Assembly (NCBI GenBank): GCA_027924585.1
Contig: BSBM01000436.1
Coordinates: 12,438,501 to 12,502,500, forward strand
Length of the DNA stretch: 64,000 nt
DNA from: Larix kaempferi
Lineage: Eukaryota > Streptophyta > Pinopsida > Pinales > Pinaceae
Direction: 5' to 3'
Positions 44,818 through 55,400 of this stretch are shown here, one piece after another. Under the pieces are notes generated by a model that was given only the letters and a program-made list of their open reading frames with translations, searched no databases and was not told where the DNA came from. The position numbers and the translations under genes were made by a program. How positions within the stretch are numbered: the stretch's first letter is position 1; every line of letters begins with the position of its first letter.

Positions 44818-45195
44818 CTAATTCACGACCTCTGCTGAAATGAGGCTCTTTTGGCTCTTGCTATCGACAATGAACTGCAGCGGGGAACCCTTTACCCACA
44901 TCTGGGAATGGAAGAGGCACTCACCCTCCTCTGGATATTTTGGTTCCTCCTTATGGACCTTCGTGGTGGAAACAATGGCGTTGGGCTCCAGATCGATAAT
45001 ATGCTTCCCCCTATCATTACCCTTTTCGTATTCTGGTTCGGAGTTGGAGCATGCATCCGATTCAGAAGCCTTCAACTCGGCCACTAGTGACAGCTTGTCC
45101 CGACACTCACTTGTGTTGTGCGTGGAGATCTTATGAAACTCACACGACTTTCCCATGTCTTTCTTTGGCTTCACAATGTTGTTCTTTGCTTGCAT
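44818..45195 (-). pseudogene. Minus-strand gypsy protease region
   Basis: The frame reads 'KSCEFHKISTHNTSECRDKL', a His/Cys region at the end of gag, then 'FIVDSKSQKSLISAEVV'. The retropepsin active site Asp-Ser-Gly has become Asp-Ser-Lys (near 44865), which should inactivate it. A stop follows at 44818. Confidence 0.75.
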
Positions 45196-45289
45196 TTTTG
45201 GCGGGTTATCCTGGGTTGCCCCGCCTTGGATTTGTCCTTTGTTCTGCGGTTTGGGGGCACCTTTCCCTTGCTTCTTATTCGCAGATCCA

Positions 45290-45987
45290 AATTATCGCTT
45301 CTTCTGTGTGAACTTTTGCTCAATCTTGGCATCAAACCGATATGCTGCGCCAAGCGAGGAGATGTCGAGGAACTCCATTTCCTCCTGAATGTATCTGTGC
45401 AGACAATTGCAGTACTTCAGCACCAAATGTTTCTCCGAATATTTGATACCCAATTTTGTGCGCAGGGTATGGAATAGATTCATCAGCTTATGCACATATT
45501 GATCCCTTTGTTGCCGTAGCGTAGTCCATTGTATGTACTTGTCCTCATAGCTTCCCACGGGATAATATTGTTCCTTGATGGCGTCTCAAAAAGAATTCCA
45601 AGTGGGTGGAACAAAAAATAGAGAGGATTCCCTCTCGTCCTTCTTCTCACAATAGGTTTCCCACCAGTCCTTGACATGGGGGGTGGCTTTGAGGAGTGAA
45701 AAAGTGATCCTTTCCCGGTTGGAAAAGTCATGCATAGTGAAATACCCTTCTAATAGATTCAACCATCTATCTACGACGTCTGTATCTATTTGGCCTTCAA
45801 ATATGGGAATGTCAAAGTTTACTTGTACCTTAAAAGGGGTTACGCCTCCAGAGTGGCTGCTAGTGGGAAGTCGTCGAAGGATCTGGGAAAATTTATCCAT
45901 CATCGCGTTCCTTTGTTTCTCGAGGGCCTCTTTGAGAAATATTTTTATAGGATCTACTGCTCCCTCATCTTTCTTTTCGTCTGCCAT
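45290..45987 (-). pseudogene. Minus-strand gypsy gag
   Basis: Starting at ATG 45987 the frame reads MADEKKDEGAVDPIKIF, then a coiled 'EALEKQRNAMMDKFSQIL', and the capsid core 'VNFDIPIFEGQIDTDVVDRW', 'LNLLEGYFTMHDFSNRERI', 'TFSLLKATPHVKDWWE', 'AIKEQYYPVGSYEDKYIQWT' and 'RQQRDQYVHKLMNLFHTLRT'. This is the standard gypsy retrotrans_gag layout. One stop (45586) lies between 'TWNSF' and 'DAIKEQ'. Gag forms the intracellular particle. Confidence 0.85.
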
Positions 45988-46104
45988 GGGTGGCCTTTGG
46001 GGTTTGCGAGGATGATCTTGTAAGGGTTCAACCAGGTCGAGCTCTAACTCCTTATACCCCGACCTCGTTGGGGACATGCAAAGAAGGATCGAGAAAGAGC
46101 AAAC

Positions 46105-46118
46105 CCGCTTTAATACCA
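46105..46118 (-). other. Primer-binding site, initiator-Met like
   Basis: The minus strand reads TGGTATTAAAGCGG one base after the 5' LTR; two changes from TGGTATCAGAGC over the first 12 bases. Confidence 0.7.
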
Positions 46119-46119
46119 C

Positions 46120-46735
46120 TGATCTGGACTTATGAAGGAACACAAGGAATTACAGAAATACACATAAATGCAGAGATAAGACTTCATTTCATTAATATCA
46201 CATAAGAGAAATATGCTTATAGACATAATGGAAATAAACTAGCTAGGGCGCTGGTAGCCTATCTCTGAGAAGAGATGTGATGGCCACTAGCCTCTTAACT
46301 CTGAGTTACAATGGGGCTCGAAGCCTATCTATTATTGAGAAACAAAGGAAAACCCTAAACATCCAAAAACCTAACCCTAGGAGATGAAAATGCCAAACTA
46401 TGGGCCCCATTGGGGTAAATAGGTACATCAATTTCTCGACGTCGTAACTTTGGCATACGTTCTCTGTTTGACGCACATGATACCTCATTGGAAATATTTA
46501 TCCGAGGAATATACTATTTTCCGCGAATGTTGAGACATTGACTCACATTCGCAGAATGAAGCTTTTCCAAAAAACGTCGTTTAGGGTCTCAAAACGACTA
46601 CAAAAGTTTAGGACCGAAAAACACTACTAAAAATAGTAAGCTGTGCTATAATTAAGGAAGCTAAAAAGAAATTAAAGAACAATGTTGGGGTCCCAAGTGG
46701 AATAGGCGGGTGGCCACCAATATCCACTTGGATCA
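46120..46735 (-). repeat. Minus-strand gypsy 5' LTR with a small hairpin insertion
   Basis: It is 616 bp. Relative to the 3' LTR it has a ~40-base insertion around 46514-46558 that contains the dyad 'gcgaatgttgagacattgactcacattcgc'. Otherwise the two LTRs align throughout. Confidence 0.9.
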
Positions 46736-47843
46736 AGCCCAATATTACACATACATGACATTTAATCCTAATGTTAAAGACTCACATATTTTGCAATACT
46801 GAATTAGCAGGCACAAAACTAATTTTCTGAAACAGAGCATACCACTTCTGGATTATGATTTTGCAAAAACTACAGTAGCTTGTACACCAATGTTTAGTCT
46901 TTGAAATACATTAATACCACCAAGCTCTTAAGGTGTAACAATATGAAGGGTGTCTATTAGGTCAATATTCTAATTTGATTTTTCTTTTGCTATATGTGCC
47001 AAGACTTGTTGCATTTACAGGACCTTCCAATGGATCCAATAATTGTTCAAATCCTCATTTCTACAAGAATCCTTGATCGTACTTATCATCTCGAAATTCT
47101 GGACCTGCTCTAACGATGTACTATATCTCTCTAGTTCTTGTTCCCTATTCTGCTTTTGCTTTCGAGCGATCGTTTAATCTCTCAAATTCCTTTCTATCGG
47201 TCGACTTGAATTCTTTCCTTAGATGTTTATATATGTAGTTGGTTAATTCTTTTATAGCGGTAATTAATCCTCTGCAATGAATGAAAATAGAAATGCATTG
47301 GAACTCCATCCTTCTTGTTGCAGATTGTTGAAGGGTAGCGATGAGGAAACTGCCAAGACTTAGCCTGCACCGGCACTAAGGGTAGCGTCACGATGCACTT
47401 CTCACTTACTGTTGTGAACCGATCGATTTGTTTATATATGTAATTACGATCATTCAGATAGTGATTGAATAGCTCATTTGCAGCTTGAAAAGTGGTCAAT
47501 GGGATTTTTTTCATGGAGAGAGATTGAGCTTTGATCTTATATATGCTAACATGGTTTGAACGAATAAGAAGAGGGATCCGACATATACATCCCAGAGAGA
47601 GACAATATCTCTAATTGGCCATAGAACTTAAGAGGCCATCTAGGCTACCAAACCAAATGCTCAAAAATTTAAAAATCTCTTAACTCATAATTTGGCATGA
47701 TTTTTGAAGGCATGTGATTTTTGAACCCTACAGGCTGCCATTTGTGAACCCTACAGCCTGCTTGGGAAGCAGGTGATGTTAGTCCATCCTTATATGAACC
47801 CTACAGCTTGCCTGAGAAGTAGGTGACTTCAACCCGCCAATTT
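46736..47843. other. Intergenic stretch with one possible small gene remnant
   Basis: The minus-strand frame 47514-47227 (95 codons, 'FQAANELFNHYLNDRNYIYK', 'CIVTLPLVPVQAKSWQFP') has gene-like composition, and a coiled-coil-like reading continues downstream in other frames ('EFKSTDRKEFERLNDRSKAK'). A TATATAAG on the minus strand at 47536-47543 lies only about 22 bases before the ATG, too close for a normal promoter. No family is recognised. Between 47730 and 47830 a short 'gaaccctacagcctgcttgggaag'-type repeat occurs three times. Confidence 0.35.
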
Positions 47844-48205
47844 TATAGGAAGGGAAAATTAAGGAGGATGTCAAGTCCTCAAGCCAATAAGGTTTTTAAA
47901 AAATATTAATTTAAAAAAAGTGTTTTAATATAATACAGTTTAAACTATAGTCAAATTATAGCTTAAGCATAAATTTCTAAGTTACAGATCCAAATTAATA
48001 TAGGCTTGATTAAATATATATAGTTATAGGAAGGGAAAAATGAGGAGGATGTCAAGTCCTCAAGTCAATAAGGTTTTAAAAAATATTAATTAAAAAAAAT
48101 TATTTTAATATAATACCGTTTAAACTCTAGTCAAAATATAGTTGAGCAAAAAATTATAAGTTATAAGTCCAAATTAATATGGGCTTGATGAAATATATAT
48201 ATCAC
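47844..48205. repeat. 181 bp tandem duplication
   Basis: 'tataggaagggaaaa' plus 'gaggatgtcaagtcctcaag' occurs at 47844 and again at 48025, and the similarity runs to the end of each unit ('ggcttgatgaaatatatata'). The 'gaggatgtcaagtcctc' core is itself a short dyad. The copies differ by several small indels. Confidence 0.85.
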
Positions 48206-48497
48206 CTACCAGGGACATAATAAATCAAACATTTTAAAAAGGAGACATCACCACTATAAAACATTGCTCGGTATTATTTGAAGCGTTTGAGATTATATCA
48301 AATATAATACACTTTTATGTGCAAAGAAATATTTATATAAAAGGGAAAGTATAAAATGGAAGGAAATATTTATACAAAAGGGCTCAATACCATATGCAAG
48401 GAAATAATTCATTTCAAAATGGGCTAAGATATATCTACAAAATGCATAAGCTAGTTATTATAGTAACAATAAAAAGAAGATATTAAGTGAAGAAAAG

Positions 48498-48620
48498 GCC
48501 TTTTAACATATAAAGTGAAGAGCAAAAATATATAAAATGCCTTTTAACATATAAAGTGAAGTGGAAAAAGATATCAAATGCCTTTTAACATATAAACTGA
48601 AGAGCAAAACGATATAAAGG
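48498..48620. repeat. 41 bp tandem repeat, three copies
   Basis: 'gccttttaacatataaa(g/c)tgaag' starts at 48498, 48539 and 48580, giving a strict 41 bp period. Confidence 0.85.
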
Positions 48621-48899
48621 ATTTTTCGAGTTTTTCAAAGTTTATTTAATACCTTTCTCAAGTTCAAGGATAAATGATTTATTCAAAATGTATACAACTT
48701 CGGGCCTTATTCTTAATTCAAGGAAGAAAAGGTATATAAGCAAGGTATAAGTATCGATATCAAAGGTATATTTATCGATAAAATCCAATGAATTTCAATA
48801 GTGAAAAATAAAGAAGATTCTCTCAAACTTATAAAAATTATGTGGTTGCTATATTAAAAGTTTATGGGATTATTTAAGGAAAGGATATCTATATCGCTA

Positions 48900-50286
48900 T
48901 TTGCCTAAGTACCAAGAAAAATCAGATCAGCGTTGACCTAGCAAACCAATTAAAGGTTTTAGAACCAAATGTAGTTGAAAATGACACGGTTCTTTTCAAT
49001 GAGAAATATGAAATTAAGAACATACTATTGATGATTACAAATTCATACTCAATTCAATGCCATATCAGTGTATCAAGATAAAGTTGGTATAATTTTAGGG
49101 TCACCCTAGATGGATACATCGGGTTCCTTCATTTCAACACAATGAAAAAGTTTTTGACATTTTCTTTCAAAAATGAAAAAATCACATTGCATGACGTCAA
49201 ATTCAGAATTTGTGTCATTTGAAGATTCAAAGATATCTCAAAAGTGATTTCCCAGGAAAATAAGAAGTCAATACAGAAGATGCAGAAATAATTTGACAAA
49301 GTTGTCATGCATAAAGAATAAGTGATCTCTTGTCTAAGAGCTCATAGTAAAAATTTACTTGTTCAAATTAGGAATACAAAGGAGAAAACATGGTGCAATC
49401 AAAAGTTAGAAGAGGAGAATAAAGATCTCCAAAAAAAATTATTAGGAAACGATGAACAAAATTCTTCATTAAAGAAGGTTAATAAGAAATTGTTAGAACA
49501 AATAAAAACGTTAAGAGAAGGAGAGAAAGAGAATCAAGATACTCAAAATGAAGTCGACGAGTCAGATTATAAGGAATAAATATTACATTGAAGGAGACAT
49601 AATCAAGACTTACACAAATTAGAAAGCTAAATCATGATAAAAAATATTTACAAGAAGAGTTAGATTGCAAGGGATTATTAGTTGACATAGAAACAATGAC
49701 CGACCCGATAGAGAAGTCATCAAATGCTCAAATTCAAACATAAAAAAACAGAACCAATACATAGTCAGTCAACACTCAAAGTCATAAGAATGCTTATATT
49801 GACAAATCACTATAAACATCAAAAGAAGATTGTTCCGAAGAACAATCACAAAAGATTAGGATGCCTTATTGTCATCAAAATCAAAATAATCAATATGAAC
49901 AACAACAAGATCAAAAGATACATAAACAATATTTTTCATTCAGATAGACGAATTACAAATGTGAAATATAAGAGAGACAAAATTGACAACTTATGTGGAA
50001 GTCGAAAACTAGAAGTTCCATCCAAACAGTCGTTCAACAAAAAGTTCTAGTAAAGATCAACTTGGGGTGGATTGAGTCATAGTCAATGCAACAATTTTAC
50101 TTGGGAGCTCGTAACTCATATCATCTTATTTCGTCAACTGTCACAGTTACAAGCACAAAATATTTTGAGAAGATCTTGAGAGCCATAATGAGATTTAAAA
50201 ATGAAGCTTTTCAAAAAATGTGCTTTGAGGACAAAGCATTTTTAAGGGGCAGACAATATGATATACATAATATATACAAGTATTAA
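48900..50286 (+). pseudogene. Probable retrotransposon gag remnant with coiled coil
   Basis: The frame 49322-49579 is a Lys/Glu-rich coiled coil ('NQKLEEENKDLQKKLLGNDE', 'LLEQIKTLREGEKENQD'). At about 50084-50120 'tgcaacaatttt...ctcgtaactc' resembles a decayed copia-gag zinc knuckle (pattern C-N-N-F-G-H-x-A-R-N-C), but the His and flanking residues are lost. Several frame changes separate the pieces. It ends where homology to the LTR fragment begins (50287). No pol motifs are seen. The assignment to gag is inferred. Confidence 0.4.
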
Positions 50287-50353
50287 GTGATGATATTATT
50301 AAATAAATAATAATAAAGAATAAATATAATATCAATGAGTTAAGGGACATATC

Positions 50354-51942
50354 TTTTTTTTTCAATGTGGTTCACGGCCCTGCAGCTCGCTACATCCATG
50401 GATATAATCCAAGGGGTGTCACGTACCCACCCGTGGACCCAACCCAAGGAAGGGAACATGATACCAATATCTGGGCTTTTACATAACTCAGCCCATTTGT
50501 TAGATTCATACAATTAAAAGCAAGAGTGTGCAGATGTAAATCAAGCAAGTATGCATAACGGAATTAAAACAACATCCACATACAATTCATGCTCATCTAA
50601 CATATCAAAATAGTTATTAATTAAACATTGCAAAAGTAAATACATAGACAAAAAAACACTTATCTTCATTGTGCAATTATCCCAAAAAACTAGCTATGTC
50701 ACTGCAACGTTCCACCCAACCATAGGCCAGTTGTGTTCATCAATTCTCTCAATACAACTGCCACCCTCGAGCTGGGCATGATTCTTACAAGGAAAATGGG
50801 ACATTCCAACTCATACACAGCCAAGTAGTCAATGCATCTAAGTCAAGCCAGTCCACAGCTGGGTTTATTAAGCTACATTTGGACCCTGGATGCTTGCACT
50901 CAAGTTCAAGCCAAAGCAATGGAGACCCATAACCCATACCCCAACATACTCTTTTCTCACACAACAAGCACGATCATTGGGTAGGGATACACATTTAACA
51001 ATGGGATTTACAACAGGATGGTCATGGGTTTTCCCCAATTTGTTTCCAGCCAAAAACGGATTATGGGACGGGGAAAAACAATCACAGGGAGGAAAACGAT
51101 TTCTTCCCCAACTAACTGAGCATTCAGTAGCCAAATGATCTCTATGGAACCCCAGTTCGATTCCCCTTCTTCCCCACTGGTATACAACACAAAAACGCCC
51201 TTCTCCCAGCTGAGAATGAAGGAAAGCACATGAGTTTGATGGGAAAAAACGCCCAGCAAGCTCCTAACTTGTGAGAGAGCACAACTGGTTGATGGATAAT
51301 GGATTGGGGAGCAATTCATGGCTCTTTTCTTTCCCAAGAAGCAAAACGTGATTTCCCATGTAGGGTGGCTTGTCCATACCCGAATTTGGACAGCCATAAC
51401 TCCCATTCCCTAAGGCATTAACTACCTCAACCAACTCTTGGGAGAAATGAATGATTGGGTACAAAAGTCAACATGGGTAGTTGGAATTTTATGGGTTCTC
51501 TCATTGACACTTAGCTTGACTTGATTGGCCCAATGGTTTGAATGTTTTCCCTCCCAATTCCTTGTAAAATCATGCCCCCATCTATTGTTGCATTGCATAG
51601 CTAGTTGTGGGTATTTTATTAAAATGCATATTTACATGATGTTTGAAATTCCAATGTGCCTGGCTAGCACACAAACCATATGCATCAATAAATCGATGGC
51701 GGGGCCTTGGCCTTGAGCTCCTCACCATGATTTTTATAACAATATTACATCATTTACATTTTAATGCAATAGGGTCAAGATGGGGACGTGACAAGGGGCC
51801 CACCCGAAGGGACCTCACCCTGTTGACATTACTTTGGTTCATAACCTCAAAGGATATAAATAATTGAACCCTTGACCTCAACCATGTGCCATCTTGGTCC
51901 CGAAAGATCCAACCAATCGAGCTACCCCTCGAGACTATAAAG
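50354..51942 (-). mobile_element. tRNA-type SINE, split by a solo LTR
   Basis: On the minus strand the 5' part reads GAGGGGTAGCTCGATTGGTTGG (A box, plus 51909-51924) and about 40 bases later GGGTTCAATTATT (B box, plus 51860-51873), the internal RNA polymerase III promoter of a tRNA-derived SINE. The 3' end is a T-run at 50354-50362 (poly-A tail on the minus strand). Flanks GACATATC (50346-50353) and AACATATC (51943-51950) are a near-perfect target duplication, and the empty site is seen at 3867-3880. The SINE body is interrupted at 50417-51793. Excluding that, it is about 210 bp. Confidence 0.65.
50417..51793 (-). mobile_element. Solo LTR, 1.38 kb, TSD AGGGG
   Basis: Plus-strand ends TGTCACGTACCC and GGGGACGTGACA form an 8 bp terminal inverted match; AGGGG flanks it at 50412-50416 and 51794-51798. 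It shares the 'gcaacgttccacccaaccatagg' and 'caccctcgagctggg' blocks with the LTRs at 33062 and 57599. There is no coding sequence; the frames at 50785-51464 are shadows. Confidence 0.85.
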
Positions 51943-52010
51943 AACATATCCTAACTAAGAGACATAACCTATCAACTATGGAGACTAGTCAATACATATA
52001 TATATGTTAA

Positions 52011-53043
52011 CACTCAAACTTAACACCTAAACCGAGTATATAACCCAACTTTGAAACATGTATTTAATATAAATCCCAAATAGCACTTTCTTGAATCAAA
52101 TAGAATAAATTATTAAATGTAATGGAAAGGACATATCATTTATAAAATTTCAAACTACTAATCTAAATGATAAAACTATTTACATGGACCAGAGGAAAAC
52201 TATTGAAAATGATGTTTATAGGTCACTTAGCACATAGAAATGTACACCACTGCAATGCAATAAAGGATTAGATACTCGTGGTTACATTATTATTATTCGT
52301 TGGGATTCTTAAGGAATTTAATTAATAATTATTATATATTATATTGTTAAGTTTATTATATTCGATATTGTTTTATATTATATTTTCTTTTAAAAAATGT
52401 TTTATTTTCAAAGTATCGATATAAAAGGGTTGTTAGAAAAATCTCATTTTAATTTGTAATTATTTCATTTGATAATAAATATTTGATGTTGTAATTGTTA
52501 AGAAAACAACAATATAATGAGGTGATAAGAGTGAGGGAGTCATTTTTTACTTGGGAAATGTGATAACCACAAACAACTAAGCCAAGGTCCAAGCGCTTTA
52601 CAAAAAAAATCCTTCTTCTCATAACCAACGAGCAAAGGAAATGAATTCCAAGATTATTCTTAGGGTTATACAAGAGAAAGTAGTATCAAATTGCTATCCT
52701 TTAGCTCGACTTCTTAGAAGCATTTAGGGTTGATTCTCAAGATGTCTATGTCTAGTGGCGATGCAAGTTCATTCCTCTAGCTGAAGTTAGAGGTTGCTTA
52801 TGGATGGCGCATTATGTGTAGAGTAAGTGTCTTGCTTGTGATATTAAGTACTTAAAGAAAGTGGTTAAGTATCACATGAAGTGGTTAAGTATCACATGAA
52901 GGAGGATGGAGAGTCTCATTGTGGTGTTATTAACACTTTCATGTTATGGGAAAGCTAGCAAGAAGAATTGGAGAAGAATTCTAAGATATCATTTCAACTA
53001 GATTTCAACTACAGATATCTATGCAATTTATACAAGGGGACAT
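52011..53043. other. AT-rich stretch without recognisable genes
   Basis: No domain, LTR end or tRNA is seen. A 20 bp exact tandem 'aagtggttaagtatcacatg' lies at about 52859-52898. Confidence 0.55.
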
Positions 53044-53048
53044 GTTGT

Positions 53049-53654
53049 TGTTGAGATATTATAACTTCAAAGAATACTATATTTGTACTTTATTATTTCG
53101 GAGATGTTTCATTCCTCCATGAAGATCTTATTGTATGTCCGGAGATGTTTATTCCTCCGTCGAAATGTGGTAACTTGGGTTATTAGACTTCCCTAGTGGG
53201 GGTCGGCCCTGTATGTGTTATGTGGGTCAAAGGGTTGTTAGACCACCCTAGTGGGGTTGGCCCAGTTAGTTGTAGTGAGGTGTTTAACCCAGTGGTAAAG
53301 TTGGGGCCGACCTAGTTAATATAAAGTACAAGTCAGAGATGTGTATAAATAGAGGAGGTGTGTTCCTCATTATACACACACTTCCCTCACTTGAAATGTA
53401 GCGCACTTGTGAGAGAGAGGTCTGCTATGGAGGAGGAGGAGATCATGTCTTTGGTTTGCATCTTTGTATATTGCTGGTCATCTATATTAAGGAAGCTTTG
53501 CTGGGTTTTCTACCCATGAGGGTTTCCCAGGATAAATCTGTGTCTCTTGTATTTATGCTGTGCTTGTTGTTTCTTCAGTGATCCTGTATATGCTATTATT
53601 GTGAAATGGAATGTAATGCTGATATTTTCTGTCTTAGCATATTAAATCTTAACA
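53049..53654 (+). mobile_element. Copia-type solo LTR, 606 bp, TSD GTTGT
   Basis: It begins TGTTGAGATATTATAACTTC and ends AATCTTAACA, with GTTGT at 53044-53048 and 53655-53659. A TATA box (TATAAATA, 53344-53351) is followed by 'acacacacttccctcac' and 'gagagagagg'. Its start resembles the minus-strand start of the copia LTR at 10673, and both carry repeated 'gggg-ggccga' words, so they may be distant relatives. Confidence 0.88.
53344..53351 (+). promoter_or_regulatory. TATA box of copia-type solo LTR
   Basis: TATAAATA lies about 295 bp into the LTR, in the expected U3 position. Confidence 0.6.
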
Positions 53655-53659
53655 GTTGT

Positions 53660-55400
53660 AGACTTAAAGAATTAACAGAAAGAAGTGGATGCTTTCATGG
53701 GTGTTCAGCTCAACAAGAATATGGAGATTTCTTTTGGGTTGATTTTGTTAAGCAACTTATTTAGATGATGGTGATGCGTCATGGGATTCCATACGTGGTC
53801 CCATTGCCCCTTATTTAACCTCACTTTTCTTATGTTTCATACTCTTTCTGGGTATCCTTAGCCCCTGTGCAAATAAGTGGCTCTCTGGATGAAAAGATTA
53901 AAGAGCAGGCATCCTAGAAGCATGAGGAAAAGAATGGAAAAACATGTCGGATTGAATAGGATCATAAGAAGTCTTGATTTCAGTTTTTATTTTAATTTTC
54001 TACCTCTTAATATGTATTTTTAGTAGTATGCTTCTACAACAGTTTGTTAAACAATATACTTGGCGAGTTCTCTTGAGTGTTTTTGGACTCTTAATAATTA
54101 CATGCATATTTTATTGTATGTATTATTTTTTGATGTAAGGCACAAACCATTTTATGTTTTGTATTAGTTGCTTGGCATGGCCACAACGCCCTTTTTAATA
54201 TAATTTTTAACCATTTCTTCTAAAAAAACAAGACCATGAAATATTCAACGTTTGAAACAAAATTGTCCCATTTTAAATGAATTAATCCATCTTAGGTTGA
54301 TACTCTTGGGAAGTACTTGTTTTATAACTCTTGATTTGTTTTTTTGGACCGTGCTTTCAAATTGCATTAGAATTTTGATTGTTCAAAAAGAAAGGAGAGT
54401 GTTGTCTTTTAGAGTAATATTGACATTCGTAGTTTGAGTGGTCTATGTGATGATTTTTGGGATTAGGTTGATGACTAAGTGTTTTTGTACCTCTTGATCT
54501 TGATTCAAAGATACTCATATTTTACTTTAGTTTTTGCTTTTTAATTTTTATCATATACTTGTGTCATTTAGTTGGTTGATATTATGTTGTCAATAATGAC
54601 ACTTTGAATTTTTATTTCAACTAGCCTTGTAAGAATCTCATTATCTATAGTTTTTAGTTTGACTTATGGAAACATTCTCAGTTCAACCATGGCAACATAT
54701 CTCTCGATAACTTTTGGAATTAGCATTTTCTTATGATTTACTCTTTAATTTTAGTAAGTAAGATTGATTATGTGTTTTTTGGCAATTAATCTTCATCCTT
54801 GTCCAAATAATTCTTGAGATATTGTTTCTTTTGTTGCGATCCTTTGTAATTTTTACTTCACATTTTATGTGAGGGACCTAATAAGTGAAACATACAATGT
54901 TAATTAGTAAATCACGGTTTTCATTAGATTGCTTATAAAATTCCACTCGAAGTTATGCTAATTCTTTTTATAATCATTCACCTTGTTCCCTAAAGTATGT
55001 ATAATTCATTTGTACTATGGTGCTAAGACTTCATTTACTTTTTTAACATTAGAAAAAAAATCATGATTTCTTTCCATAGATCAAAGTTACATTTTGTAGA
55101 ATGCTAAAGGCATTTCCAAGCTTGAGATATAAAACAACTCCTTAAAGCACCTATATTTTTCTACAACAAAAAACAACATCTACATCTGTTAACAACATTT
55201 CCATCTTGATGTCTTATCCATAAAATTTATCAACAATATATGCCTTGATGCTCCCCCCCATAATAATCCAACTATTCATTCTACATAGTATTAACAGTCC
55301 TCTACTGAACATAGTTGACAAGGATAAAAGGCTTAGATCAACAAAAAACTATAAGCAATCCTCAATTATTTCCAAGGATTACTAAACTATAAAAAAGGAA
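53660..55400. other. AT-rich stretch without recognisable genes
   Basis: The sequence is T-rich on the plus strand with only short frames (54252-54437). No domain or repeat border was found. Confidence 0.55.

Larger units (their letters stand above)
40939..46735 (-). mobile_element. Ty3/gypsy LTR retrotransposon on the minus strand
   Basis: LTRs at 40939-41524 and 46120-46735 begin TGAT(C/T) and end GGATCA. Flanks are AGCCA (40934-40938) and AGCCC (46736-46740), a 5 bp target duplication with one change. On the minus strand the order is 5' LTR, initiator-Met-like primer site, gag, protease, RT, RNase H, integrase, degenerate chromodomain-like tail, purine tract, 3' LTR. The reading frame of the minus strand is nearly continuous but has several stops, a deleted RT active site and a lost integrase Glu. 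By its tail it resembles a chromovirus-type gypsy (inferred). Confidence 0.94.
50287..52010 (+). mobile_element. LTR fragment homologous to 3820-3960, split by a SINE
   Basis: 50290-50353 followed by 51943-52010 aligns with 3820-3960 (shared 'gttaagg-acatatcctaa-taagag-cat-acct' and 'ctatggagactagt'). The intervening 1.6 kb is the SINE plus solo LTR. This gives an empty-site comparison inside the same window. Confidence 0.65.

Noticed and set aside
47227-47543. TATA box plus start codon as an active small gene
   Set aside because: The TATA lies only about 22 bases before the ATG and the frame is short; kept only as a possible remnant in the intergenic entry.
51800-51942. An independent tRNA gene
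   Set aside because: A and B boxes are present but no cloverleaf with a valid acceptor stem can be drawn; poly-A tail and target duplication favour a SINE.
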